This document shows, piece by piece, positions 1 to 7,302 of a stretch of DNA of 30,851 nucleotides. The stretch comes from a virus: the IMG/VR virus record IMGVR_UViG_3300032224_000911, positions 1-30,851 of that record; one strand, written 5' to 3'. Below the pieces are notes generated by a model. It was not told where the DNA came from, ran no database searches, and worked only from the letters and a program-made list of their open reading frames with translations. Both the position numbers and the translations under genes were made by a program. Position 1 is the stretch's first letter, and every line of letters begins with the position of its first letter.

Positions 1-2
1 AT

Positions 3-671
3 CAGTTCGGTATAGATTCGGTTACACGCCACGGTGATGACATGCATAGTAAAGGTTCGGTAAAGCGTCTACGTGTTAACGGTGGTGAGAACCCATTACA
101 AGAAGGCCTAGTTGAAAGACTAAGTGCCATGTATCAAGAAATTAAAGAAGCTGGCGATAAAAAGACCATGAGTCGTGCCGCTAAAGGTGTAATGAAGTAT
201 GGTAAAGAAGGCATGAGAAAATTAGCTGATGCAGGTAAGAAAGGTAAAGACTTAGAACCAATCAGGGCCAAATATAACAAGTACGACGAGTCTTTAGAAG
301 AGGGTATGGGCGATCCCGTAGTCAATATTAATCACGACGATCCTCAACGTCCTACTATAGATGTCCCTGTAAACATGCTCTATGGCCAGGGTGCTGACAC
401 GATCAAACGTGCTGGTCTGCCTATGCCAAGAGAAGGTCAAAAGATTCCTTTGGTAGCTGACGATCAGTCCGTTAGATCTAATCTCAAAGGCTATGATGTC
501 AAGGATAATCCCAACATTAGAAAAATGGCTGCCATGGGTAGCACTATGGTTCCGCCATTGATGTTTCCATTCACAATTGAGCCCAATATCACTGGTGAAG
601 TAGCGTGGCCAGATGGCATAGCCCTAGTACAACCTAAGGATTTCGGCCAATTGATGCATCCTCCCAAGTGA
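3..671 (+). CDS. Partial unknown protein upstream of terminase
   Basis: The reading frame is open to the left edge of the window, so the gene is probably truncated; the first in-frame ATG is at 42. I do not recognise the family. The visible part has a Lys-rich, helix-prone segment (roughly residues 30-75 from the ATG at 42), then a Pro- and Asp-rich C-terminal half. It contains two L-x-E-G tetrapeptides (LQEG and LEEG), which match the known cleavage preference of T4 prohead protease gp21 (L/I-x-E before G/A). It sits where T4 carries the small terminase gene 16, but I see no resemblance to gp16. A virion or head-maturation protein is possible by inference only. Confidence 0.6.
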   Translation, partial: QFGIDSVTRHGDDMHSKGSVKRLRVNGGENPLQEGLVERLSAMYQEIKEAGDKKTMSRAAKGVMKYGKEGMRKLADAGKKGKDLEPIRAKYNKYDESLEEGMGDPVVNINHDDPQRPTIDVPVNMLYGQGADTIKRAGLPMPREGQKIPLVADDQSVRSNLKGYDVKDNPNIRKMAAMGSTMVPPLMFPFTIEPNITGEVAWPDGIALVQPKDFGQLMHPPK

Positions 672-709
672 TTCACTTGACGGACTAATATAATAATTCG
701 TCGCAGTTA

Positions 710-726
710 GCACTATGTTATAGTGC
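710..726 (+). other. Short perfect hairpin before the terminator
   Basis: Perfect 7-bp inverted repeat GCACTAT / ATAGTGC around a 3-base loop, lying between the first gene and the terminator at 728-755. It has no T-run of its own and may be part of a tandem 3' end structure. Confidence 0.45.
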
Positions 727-727
727 C

Positions 728-755
728 AAATAGCTCCTTCGGGAGCTATTTTTTT
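728..755 (+). terminator. Intrinsic terminator after the first gene
   Basis: A perfect 10-bp stem AAATAGCTCC / GGAGCTATTT closes a UUCG tetraloop, and the T-run continues to 755. This is a classic factor-independent terminator. It separates the upstream gene from the terminase gene, which then has its own late-like promoter motif. Confidence 0.85.
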
Positions 756-756
756 A

Positions 757-764
757 TGTAAATA
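757..764 (+). promoter_or_regulatory. T4-late-like promoter box before terminase
   Basis: The sequence TGTAAATA resembles the T4 late promoter -10 box TATAAATA. It lies immediately after the terminator, and its last base is only 6 bases before the terminase ATG at 770. If used, transcription would start at or next to the start codon. No Shine-Dalgarno sequence is seen here. Confidence 0.45.
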
Positions 765-769
765 AGCGT

Positions 770-2365
770 ATGGCAAAATCATTAGATGGTGTATTAACCA
801 AAAAAGCTCACAGCAAAGAAAAGTTCACGGAAGAACAAGTTGAACATTTGTTAAAATGTTCTGACCCTGTCAACGGGTATCAATACTTTGCCGAACATTT
901 TTTCTATATTCAGCATCCTGTCAAAGGCAAGATGCTGTTCCAACCATTTGAGTATCAAGAACGATTACTACAAAGTTATCACGATTTTCGATTTAACATT
1001 AACATGCTACCACGTCAAAGTGGCAAGACCACATGTGCATCAGCTTACCTGCTTTGGTTTGCCATGTTTCATCCAGATCAAACTATCTTAGTTGCCGCAC
1101 ACAAATACACAGGCTCACAGGAAATTATGCAACGTATCCGCTATGGATACGAACTATGCCCGGACTATATCAGATCAGGGGTTGTAAGTTATAATAAAGG
1201 GAGTATAGATTTTGATAACGGATCACGAATTGTATCAGCTACTACTACTGGTAACACCGGTCGTGGTATGTCCATATCCTTACTATATTGCGATGAGTTT
1301 GCTTTCGTACAACCTAACATCGCTGAGGAATTTTGGACTTCGATATCGCCAACACTAGCAACTGGTGGTCGAGCGATTATTACTTCAACACCCAATAGTG
1401 ACGAAGATACGTTTGCTATTATATGGAAGGAAAGTCAAAATCAATTTGACGAATACGGTGATGTTAGGACAGACGGGCTAGGTACTAATGGTTTCCATGG
1501 TTTCCGTGCAGAATGGCACGAACATCCAGATCGTGACGAAGAATGGAAGAAAGTTGAGATGGGACGTATTGGTATAGAACGTTTTCGACGTGAGTATGGT
1601 TGCGAATTCTTAGTCTATGACGAAACATTAATCAATAGTATTAAACTTTCAGAGATGATTGGCAAAGAGCCAATAACCCGTATGGGACAAGTTCGGTGGT
1701 ACAAGAAACCCTCACCAGAACACCTCTACATTGCGGCTCTAGATCCTAGTTTAGGCACAGGCGGCGACTATGGTGCTATACAGGTATTTGAAATGCCCAG
1801 TATGATTCAGGTTGCAGAATGGCAACATAATGTTACACCTATACAGCAACAGGTTAAGATATTCCGCGATATGTTAAAATATATACAGGACGAAATTGGA
1901 GCTGAAAACTACAATAATATCTACTGGTCGGTGGAAAATAATACTGTAGGTGAAGCGGCACTGGTAGTTATAGCTGATCTAGGAGAAGAAACATTTCCTG
2001 GAATGTTTGTATCAGAGCCCTTGAGAAAAGGGCATATACGTAAATTCCGTAAAGGATTTAATACCACATTTGGAACTAAAATTTCTGCTTGTAGTCGACT
2101 AAAATTCCTTATAGAAGAGGAAAAAATGAAGATTTATAGCCGTGCATTGATCAGCGAACTTAAGACTTTTATTGCCGCAGGCACAACTTATAAAGCTAAA
2201 GTAGGACAACATGATGATCTAGTTTCTAGTCTATTACTAGTTATACGCATGAGTGTACTGTTAGCAGAATGGGATCCTAGAGTATTCGAAGTCCTTAAAG
2301 TAACCGGCGAGATTGACGAAAGTTGGGAACCACCGCTACCCATATACATATCCACAGGTGTGTGA
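770..2365 (+). CDS. terL: Terminase large subunit (gp17-like ATPase/nuclease)
   Basis: This is the DNA-packaging motor: it cuts concatemeric phage DNA and drives it into the prohead with ATP. The N-terminal ATPase has Walker A PRQSGKTT (residues 81-88), Walker B LLYCDEFAF (171-179, with D175/E176) and a coupling motif TSTPNS (205-210). The C-terminal RNase H-like nuclease has the expected acidic residues in ALDPS (D325), SVENN (E389) and QHDD (D482/D483), corresponding to the T4 gp17 catalytic triad D401/E458/D542. At 531 aa it is slightly shorter than T4 gp17 (610 aa). The ATG at 770 follows a terminator and a late-like box. The downstream gene begins 11 bases after its stop. Confidence 0.97.
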   Translation: MAKSLDGVLTKKAHSKEKFTEEQVEHLLKCSDPVNGYQYFAEHFFYIQHPVKGKMLFQPFEYQERLLQSYHDFRFNINMLPRQSGKTTCASAYLLWFAMFHPDQTILVAAHKYTGSQEIMQRIRYGYELCPDYIRSGVVSYNKGSIDFDNGSRIVSATTTGNTGRGMSISLLYCDEFAFVQPNIAEEFWTSISPTLATGGRAIITSTPNSDEDTFAIIWKESQNQFDEYGDVRTDGLGTNGFHGFRAEWHEHPDRDEEWKKVEMGRIGIERFRREYGCEFLVYDETLINSIKLSEMIGKEPITRMGQVRWYKKPSPEHLYIAALDPSLGTGGDYGAIQVFEMPSMIQVAEWQHNVTPIQQQVKIFRDMLKYIQDEIGAENYNNIYWSVENNTVGEAALVVIADLGEETFPGMFVSEPLRKGHIRKFRKGFNTTFGTKISACSRLKFLIEEEKMKIYSRALISELKTFIAAGTTYKAKVGQHDDLVSSLLLVIRMSVLLAEWDPRVFEVLKVTGEIDESWEPPLPIYISTGV

Positions 2366-2371
2366 TAAATA
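2364..2371 (+). promoter_or_regulatory. T4-late-like box before the 1010-aa gene
   Basis: GATAAATA overlaps the terminase stop codon, and its last base is 5 bases before the ATG at 2376. It resembles the T4 late promoter core. No Shine-Dalgarno sequence lies between it and the start codon, so a transcript from it would be essentially leaderless. Confidence 0.4.
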
Positions 2372-2375
2372 TAAT

Positions 2376-5300
2376 ATGAAACCGAATTTAAATAAAATTG
2401 CTAAGGAACTCTACGGAAAGATACAAACCCGCTTTACCGACATCGAAATCGGTGATGAAAATGCCGAGGTTTTAAGCAAAAAGGAAGATATTCCTTTAGC
2501 CCGATTTTTTGAGTTTGAATACAAAGAAAAAGGCGTTACTATCGGAACTATTGCTATAACATTAGACGAGGAAGACGGGGTTGTAGTCCAAGTAAGTGGA
2601 AATTTAGCTGAAAAGAAACACCCAGGCGCTTATAGATTTATACGTAGTTTTAGACAATTTGCTAAAAATAGATTATTAAACTTTGATGTTCAAAATATCG
2701 GAAAAAATAATCTAGATAAACGAGATTATACATTTCAAGCCAAATCTAAGGATGAATCAATGATGGAACCAATTATGGAACATAGGCTGTACGGAACAGC
2801 AAGAATGAGTTACCAAGATCTAGGAGAAGCTACTCTAATTATTAAACATAGCCAACCTGTTAATTTAAATCTTGCTGCCGGCCGCTCAATGCATATTGAA
2901 GGCATTTGGGTTGAAAATGCACAAGGTGAGCGTTTTAAATATCCGTCTAAACATATAAACGGTGCTCGCGCACTGGCAGAACATATTAAACATGGTGGCC
3001 ATCCTTATGATAGTATCGGCCAACATATCATCAGTCTTTCAGAAGAATTAGCACAACTACGTAAATTCAAAGGTTATGTTAGTCGCAATGAAGCACTATC
3101 AGAAGCAATGGGCGATATCACCAGCAAAGTCTTAGAGCGCATTGAAGAAGTTAAAAAAGAAGTTAATAATTTACAACGTACATCTTACTATGAAGCATTC
3201 GCAGAATCGTTTACAGATCGTGAAGAGCAGATGATTCCTGAAGAAATTATGAGTGACTGGATTGATCGTTTGACAATTCGCACATTTAACGAGGAATTAA
3301 AAACAGCATTTCCTTACATATTTAAACTAGTAAGTGAAACAGATATTCCAGTTAAAGAACTAAGTCCTGATGATTTACTAGACGAAGAACGCACAGAAAC
3401 TAAAGACGAAAAAGGTAATGTGGTCAGTTGGAGAGAAGAAGGCGAATGGAAAAAAGCCGCTCCTAAAGATGGGCGTGGCAAAGTCACCAATCTAAGTGAC
3501 AAGGCTCGTAGGGCAACAGAAAAATTAACTAAAAAAGAAAAAGAACTTGCTGAAGCCGAAGATGCAGTTAGCACTGGACAAATTGTACCTAGAATATCTC
3601 CACCGCCTGGCCCAACGTCACCGGCACAACCTAAAGCAGGTCAAAAAGATTTAGGTAATGGCTTTGCCTTATCAACTGTTAACATAGGGTCTGAAGAATT
3701 GCCGGCAGTACTTGATACACAAAGTAATCCACAAACATATATTTTACCTAATAAACGTACAGATGGTAGCGCGATTATTAGAAGTATGGATCCGTACATC
3801 CTTGTTATAGACGGAAAGCCAGAGGTTGCTGACAAAGTTGGTCCGGACACAATGAAGGCATTACAACAAATGCAAGCATTACAAAAACAGCCGCAAGCAT
3901 CAACTTCGTTTATTAAAGATTATCAAACTGGTGAGTACTTGACAAAAGGACCCGACGGTAAATTGTACAACAAAGCAGGCGAAGAACGTGATAATTTACA
4001 TGGCGGCCCAGTGAACAATGGTGCGGCGATGTTTAGAGGTATAACACCTAAAGCTAAAACAATGGAAGATCAATTTGAAAGCTTCATGGACAGTATTGTT
4101 AATGAAGATGAAGATCATAGAGGGCGCGGCATTTTAGATCATAATGAAAGTACTGTACTTGATGCTGTTAAAGAATTAAACGATATTTTTAAAACTGAAT
4201 TAAAAGGTGGCGTAGCAGGAATTAATATTATCGATTCATTAAAGGATCTAATACCAGACCCTGAATTTTTAGCCAAAATGAAAGATGTAGACCCAGACTT
4301 AGATGCTAGATCAGTTATCGAATTAGAATTAAAAGACATGGCACATAGTAATGAAAATTTAGCTCGTGCAGTATCGTTAATTGACTTTGGCGGATCAAGC
4401 GATGAAGAAATTGGTGGCCAAGACACTGGAACTACACCTCCGCCTGAAGCTAGTGCTCCTCCAGCACCTGAAGCTAGTGCTCCTCCAGCGCCTGAAGCTA
4501 GTGCTCCTCCAGCGCCTGAAGCTAGTGCTCCTCCAGCACCGGCGCCAGTAGCTGAAAATATGTCAGGTCTAAAAGCAAAACTAATCAAAGCACTAGAAGC
4601 CGGTGCAACACTAGAAACAAAATTAGATTTTGGATTTAAAGTAATGACCTTAGGCGAAGCATGCGATGCATGCGGTATGTCTATGGAGAAACCAGAAAAA
4701 TCAGGCGATCCAATGCATGATATACTGAAATCAATTGCAGGATTCTGGAATCCAAAAGAAAAGAATTTTACTATCGGCGGCACTCGTGCTAAGATAAAAG
4801 TTCTAAAAGGGTTCAAAGACGGCGAATATCCCAATGCACACCCAGAACATGTAAAGAAGGTAATCGATATCATTGAAAAAATGGATCCTACCAAAGATAC
4901 AGAGTTGAGCAGAATTAAGCAGTTATCCGGAACTATGCAAGTTGAAGATGTGCAAGATGACTTTGATACTATGATGAAAGATTTTACTGAAAAACATGGT
5001 AATATAGATGTTGATAGCATGTTAGCTAAGTTTAAACAAGATAATCCAAATGCTACTGTAACACAAAGCAATACACAAAATTATTCAGTAAATGGTAAAC
5101 CTTCTGACAAAGCAGGTTTTGATGCGGCACAGAAAAATACTAACATGCCTAAGTTTGATTTAAATGATCCACAAGGTATGCAGAATCATTTCAAGAATTT
5201 CGCCAGCCAAATCATGCCACAAGTAGGTCAAAAGATACAATCAGCTACTGCTGATCAAAAACCGCAGAACATTAATATGCCAGGATTTAACGGAAGTTTT

Positions 5301-5408
5301 AATCCAGCAGACTTTGGAAGTCATATTAACAATATGATGAAAGGTATGAATTTTAATGAAGCCAACGAACTAGCAAAAATGCTTAAAATTGCAGGAATAG
5401 GAAAATAA
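2376..5408 (+). CDS. Large unknown phage protein with PEASAPPA repeats
   Basis: A 1010-aa protein I do not recognise by name. I place the start at the ATG at 2376 because the frame upstream is opened only by a TTG inside terL. The N-terminal third looks globular. Residues around 230-330 are helical and charged. A central linker is rich in Pro, Lys and Glu and ends in four PEASAPPA copies (DNA 4443-4538). The following domain contains a C-x2-C pair (CDACGM), and the C-terminus is rich in Asn, Gln and Met. The layout of globular modules joined by disordered linkers, and the position just after terL, suggest a virion or internal head protein; this is inference. It ends 1 base before the next ATG. 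Confidence 0.85.
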   Translation: MKPNLNKIAKELYGKIQTRFTDIEIGDENAEVLSKKEDIPLARFFEFEYKEKGVTIGTIAITLDEEDGVVVQVSGNLAEKKHPGAYRFIRSFRQFAKNRLLNFDVQNIGKNNLDKRDYTFQAKSKDESMMEPIMEHRLYGTARMSYQDLGEATLIIKHSQPVNLNLAAGRSMHIEGIWVENAQGERFKYPSKHINGARALAEHIKHGGHPYDSIGQHIISLSEELAQLRKFKGYVSRNEALSEAMGDITSKVLERIEEVKKEVNNLQRTSYYEAFAESFTDREEQMIPEEIMSDWIDRLTIRTFNEELKTAFPYIFKLVSETDIPVKELSPDDLLDEERTETKDEKGNVVSWREEGEWKKAAPKDGRGKVTNLSDKARRATEKLTKKEKELAEAEDAVSTGQIVPRISPPPGPTSPAQPKAGQKDLGNGFALSTVNIGSEELPAVLDTQSNPQTYILPNKRTDGSAIIRSMDPYILVIDGKPEVADKVGPDTMKALQQMQALQKQPQASTSFIKDYQTGEYLTKGPDGKLYNKAGEERDNLHGGPVNNGAAMFRGITPKAKTMEDQFESFMDSIVNEDEDHRGRGILDHNESTVLDAVKELNDIFKTELKGGVAGINIIDSLKDLIPDPEFLAKMKDVDPDLDARSVIELELKDMAHSNENLARAVSLIDFGGSSDEEIGGQDTGTTPPPEASAPPAPEASAPPAPEASAPPAPEASAPPAPAPVAENMSGLKAKLIKALEAGATLETKLDFGFKVMTLGEACDACGMSMEKPEKSGDPMHDILKSIAGFWNPKEKNFTIGGTRAKIKVLKGFKDGEYPNAHPEHVKKVIDIIEKMDPTKDTELSRIKQLSGTMQVEDVQDDFDTMMKDFTEKHGNIDVDSMLAKFKQDNPNATVTQSNTQNYSVNGKPSDKAGFDAAQKNTNMPKFDLNDPQGMQNHFKNFASQIMPQVGQKIQSATADQKPQNINMPGFNGSFNPADFGSHINNMMKGMNFNEANELAKMLKIAGIGK
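4443..4538 (+). repeat. Four 24-bp tandem repeats (PEASAPPA)
   Basis: Four nearly identical in-frame 24-bp units (4443-4466, 4467-4490, 4491-4514, 4515-4538) encode PEASAPPA. The copies differ mainly at the last base (A or G). They form a flexible Pro/Ala linker in the 1010-aa protein and are a natural site for copy-number change. Confidence 0.95.
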
Positions 5409-5409
5409 T

Positions 5410-6102
5410 ATGAAAAAAATCATCACTGAAAGCGAATTAATCAATCGTGCCCGTGGCCTTAGAGAATACTTAAATGTATTAGAAGCTAAGTTTGATCCAA
5501 ATGTTAAAGCATTACAGGATAAACTAATTCAAGCCGGTGCAACTATCAAAGCGGACGGATTTATGGGTCCAGCAACACAAGCGGCTATGAAGCAATTCCC
5601 TACAGTAACTACACAAACTGATGCTGAGAAAAACACTGCGGCAAATATCAATAGTGCAGATACTACCCCGACTACAACAACATATGACGACGGCAGTACT
5701 ATGTCAACTGGTGCAAACGGAGTAGTATCCAGTACAGATACTAGCGGTGCGAATTATAAGCAAGGATCAAATCCTGCTTTGACACAACCTGCTCAGGCAG
5801 CGGCTCCGGCAGCACCAGCGGCTCCGGCAGCACCAGCGGCATGGGCACCAACACCAGAACAGGCTAAATGGTTGGGTAGTGCTAATCCGCAAGATCCACT
5901 TATCCTTAATAGAATGCCAGGTGTTAAACCACCAGTGACATATTTTAAAGATCCAGCAGATCAAGCTAGAGCAAAACAATTAGGTTTTCCAGCGTCGGCG
6001 GCACCTGCGACAGCACCTGCGAATCCTGTTCCAGTCCAGGAAGCTAGTAGATACAGTGATGAATCAATTTTAGCTAGAATTGTAGAATTAGCAAAGAGAT
6101 AA
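5410..6102 (+). CDS. Peptidoglycan-binding-domain protein with disordered linker
   Basis: This 230-aa protein has a PG_binding_1-like segment at residues about 31-63 (VKALQDKLIQAGA, then the DGFMGPATQAAMKQF signature), a fold that binds cell-wall peptidoglycan in endolysins and tail proteins. The rest is Thr/Ser- and Ala/Pro-rich low complexity, including repeats of AAPAAP, with a short helical C-terminus (ILARIVELAKR). Residues 17-26 (LREYLNVLEA) match a motif also seen near the N-termini of the next protein and of the minus-strand gene at 28421, discussed as a possible capsid-targeting peptide. No catalytic domain is visible, so it is a binder rather than a hydrolase. The start ATG lies 1 base after the upstream stop. 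Confidence 0.8.
   Translation: MKKIITESELINRARGLREYLNVLEAKFDPNVKALQDKLIQAGATIKADGFMGPATQAAMKQFPTVTTQTDAEKNTAANINSADTTPTTTTYDDGSTMSTGANGVVSSTDTSGANYKQGSNPALTQPAQAAAPAAPAAPAAPAAWAPTPEQAKWLGSANPQDPLILNRMPGVKPPVTYFKDPADQARAKQLGFPASAAPATAPANPVPVQEASRYSDESILARIVELAKR
5800..5835 (+). repeat. Two exact 18-bp tandem repeats (Ala/Pro linker)
   Basis: An 18-bp unit (5800-5817) is repeated exactly at 5818-5835 and encodes alternating Ala/Pro residues in the disordered part of the 230-aa protein. A third partial unit follows. Confidence 0.9.
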
Positions 6103-6104
6103 TT

Positions 6105-7160
6105 ATGAAATCGTTACGCGATTATATTAATTTAATTGAAGGTACTGCTGCCGGCATCGTACCGGACGGATCAATATTAAAGGCTAACCAACTAGTATGG
6201 TCGCCCGATTCTGACAACGGCAAACGGTTTAGTGGCAAAGACTTAGAAAAACTAGGTGACGGACGTTGGTGTGCTGACGGCTACTGCATATTCCACAAAG
6301 ATTATAGAGCCATCCTAGATAAAATTTGGTTTGATAAAAACAGCAGTCCAACCACACCGGCCAAGGCTAAAACATCCGCATTTGAACCTGGAATAGATGC
6401 TAAAAATACAGGCAGCTGGGATAGCAAACAAATAGATTATAAAGGCACTGTTCAAGCTCAAGCTATTCAACATGCCAATAATATTGCAAATGTCAACTCA
6501 ATTGTGGTTGGCAAAACATTGGATATACCCGGAGTTGGTACTTATAAAATTGCACCCGGAGATACATTAGATGCCATTGCCGCCGGCCGGTATAAGAAAC
6601 CTGACAATCTTCAAAAATCAGATAGTGGAATATGGAATAAAGGTCCCGATGAAAGTGATGCAGAAAAACAGCGTAATATACGCAAAAACTTCAACGCAAG
6701 AGATCAGTCAACTCGAGATCAGGAAGAAAGACTACATCAAATCCGTCGTGACGACAATTGGCAAAATGGACCAAATCAACACGAGCCAGAATCAAAGCGG
6801 TTGGGTATAAATGAAGCAACAGATACTCGAGAATTTATGCGTAATTATATTAGGTTAGTCGAAGGTGCCGAAACTCCAGTAGATCCAAATAAATTAATGG
6901 CATCTATGCTAATGGGTGGCGAATATAAAGAATTTGATCTAACATCAACTATGGAAAAAAATAACTGGGTCGGTTCTCCGAAGCAGGTTATTAACCAAGC
7001 TGATAAATGGTTGTCGGATTTTTTAAGACAACGCGGCGTTATGTACTCTAATCTAAAAATTACATATAAAGGTGCAACAATGAACTCTAGCAAAATCGGA
7101 GATGCTGATGCACCTGACCCAGATTGGGTTAACGATATTAAAAACTCTTTTAAGAAATAA
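6105..7160 (+). CDS. LysM-like protein with duplicated IEG/VEG motif
   Basis: A 351-aa protein whose middle (residues about 120-162) reads as the end of one LysM repeat and the start of another (VVGKTLDIP, then TYKIAPGDTLDAIA), suggesting peptidoglycan binding. The N-terminus MKSLRDYINLIEG closely resembles the T4 internal-protein capsid-targeting peptide MKTYQEFIAEA and ends in LIE-G, a match to the gp21 prohead-protease consensus. A second copy (TREFMRNYIRLVEGAE) occurs at residues 241-256, splitting the protein into two modules. It begins 2 bases after the upstream stop, so the two genes form one unit. No enzymatic motif is seen. A packaged, possibly injected, protein is an inference. Confidence 0.8.
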   Translation: MKSLRDYINLIEGTAAGIVPDGSILKANQLVWSPDSDNGKRFSGKDLEKLGDGRWCADGYCIFHKDYRAILDKIWFDKNSSPTTPAKAKTSAFEPGIDAKNTGSWDSKQIDYKGTVQAQAIQHANNIANVNSIVVGKTLDIPGVGTYKIAPGDTLDAIAAGRYKKPDNLQKSDSGIWNKGPDESDAEKQRNIRKNFNARDQSTRDQEERLHQIRRDDNWQNGPNQHEPESKRLGINEATDTREFMRNYIRLVEGAETPVDPNKLMASMLMGGEYKEFDLTSTMEKNNWVGSPKQVINQADKWLSDFLRQRGVMYSNLKITYKGATMNSSKIGDADAPDPDWVNDIKNSFKK

Positions 7161-7196
7161 TTGAGTAAACTGCTCTGTTTTAGAGCATAATTCTTC

Positions 7197-7225
7197 TTGC
7201 TTTACTAAATAAAAGTGCGTATACT
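7197..7225 (+). promoter_or_regulatory. Candidate promoter for gp32
   Basis: TTGCTT, a 17-base spacer and TATACT form a sigma70-like promoter about 80 bases before the gp32 start. The -35 region TTGCTTTA also matches the core of the T4 MotA box (TTGCTTTA), but it lies 15 bases from the -10 box rather than the 11-13 usual in T4. The -10 box lies inside the hairpin at 7211-7241. Confidence 0.5.
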
Positions 7226-7242
7226 ATGTATATGCACTTTTT
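7211..7242 (+). terminator. Strong hairpin with T-run overlapping the gp32 promoter
   Basis: A 13-bp stem (7211-7223 with 7229-7241, one G-U pair) has a 5-base loop and five T residues at 7238-7242. It looks like an intrinsic terminator for the upstream unit. It also covers the -10 box of the gp32 promoter candidate, so it could instead act as an operator-like dyad. Confidence 0.6.
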
Positions 7243-7302
7243 GTTTTACAGGTGTAAAGCAAATACAGGCAAAAAAACAAAGGCTAATATAGGAGAACAA
7301 TT

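Noticed and set aside
3-671. Small terminase subunit (gp16) by position
   Set aside because: The sequence shows no resemblance to gp16 and has a Lys-rich helical plus Pro-rich layout instead; position alone is not enough.
2313-2375. Upstream extension of the 1010-aa gene from a TTG
   Set aside because: The extension lies inside terL, lacks a Shine-Dalgarno, and an ATG at 2376 directly follows the terL stop and a late-like box.
4139-5071. 310-aa open frame on the minus strand opposite the 1010-aa gene
   Set aside because: It is the mirror of a Pro/Ala-rich repeat region, is Ser/Ala/Gly-rich and low complexity, and has no ribosome site or promoter; the plus-strand frame is far more protein-like.
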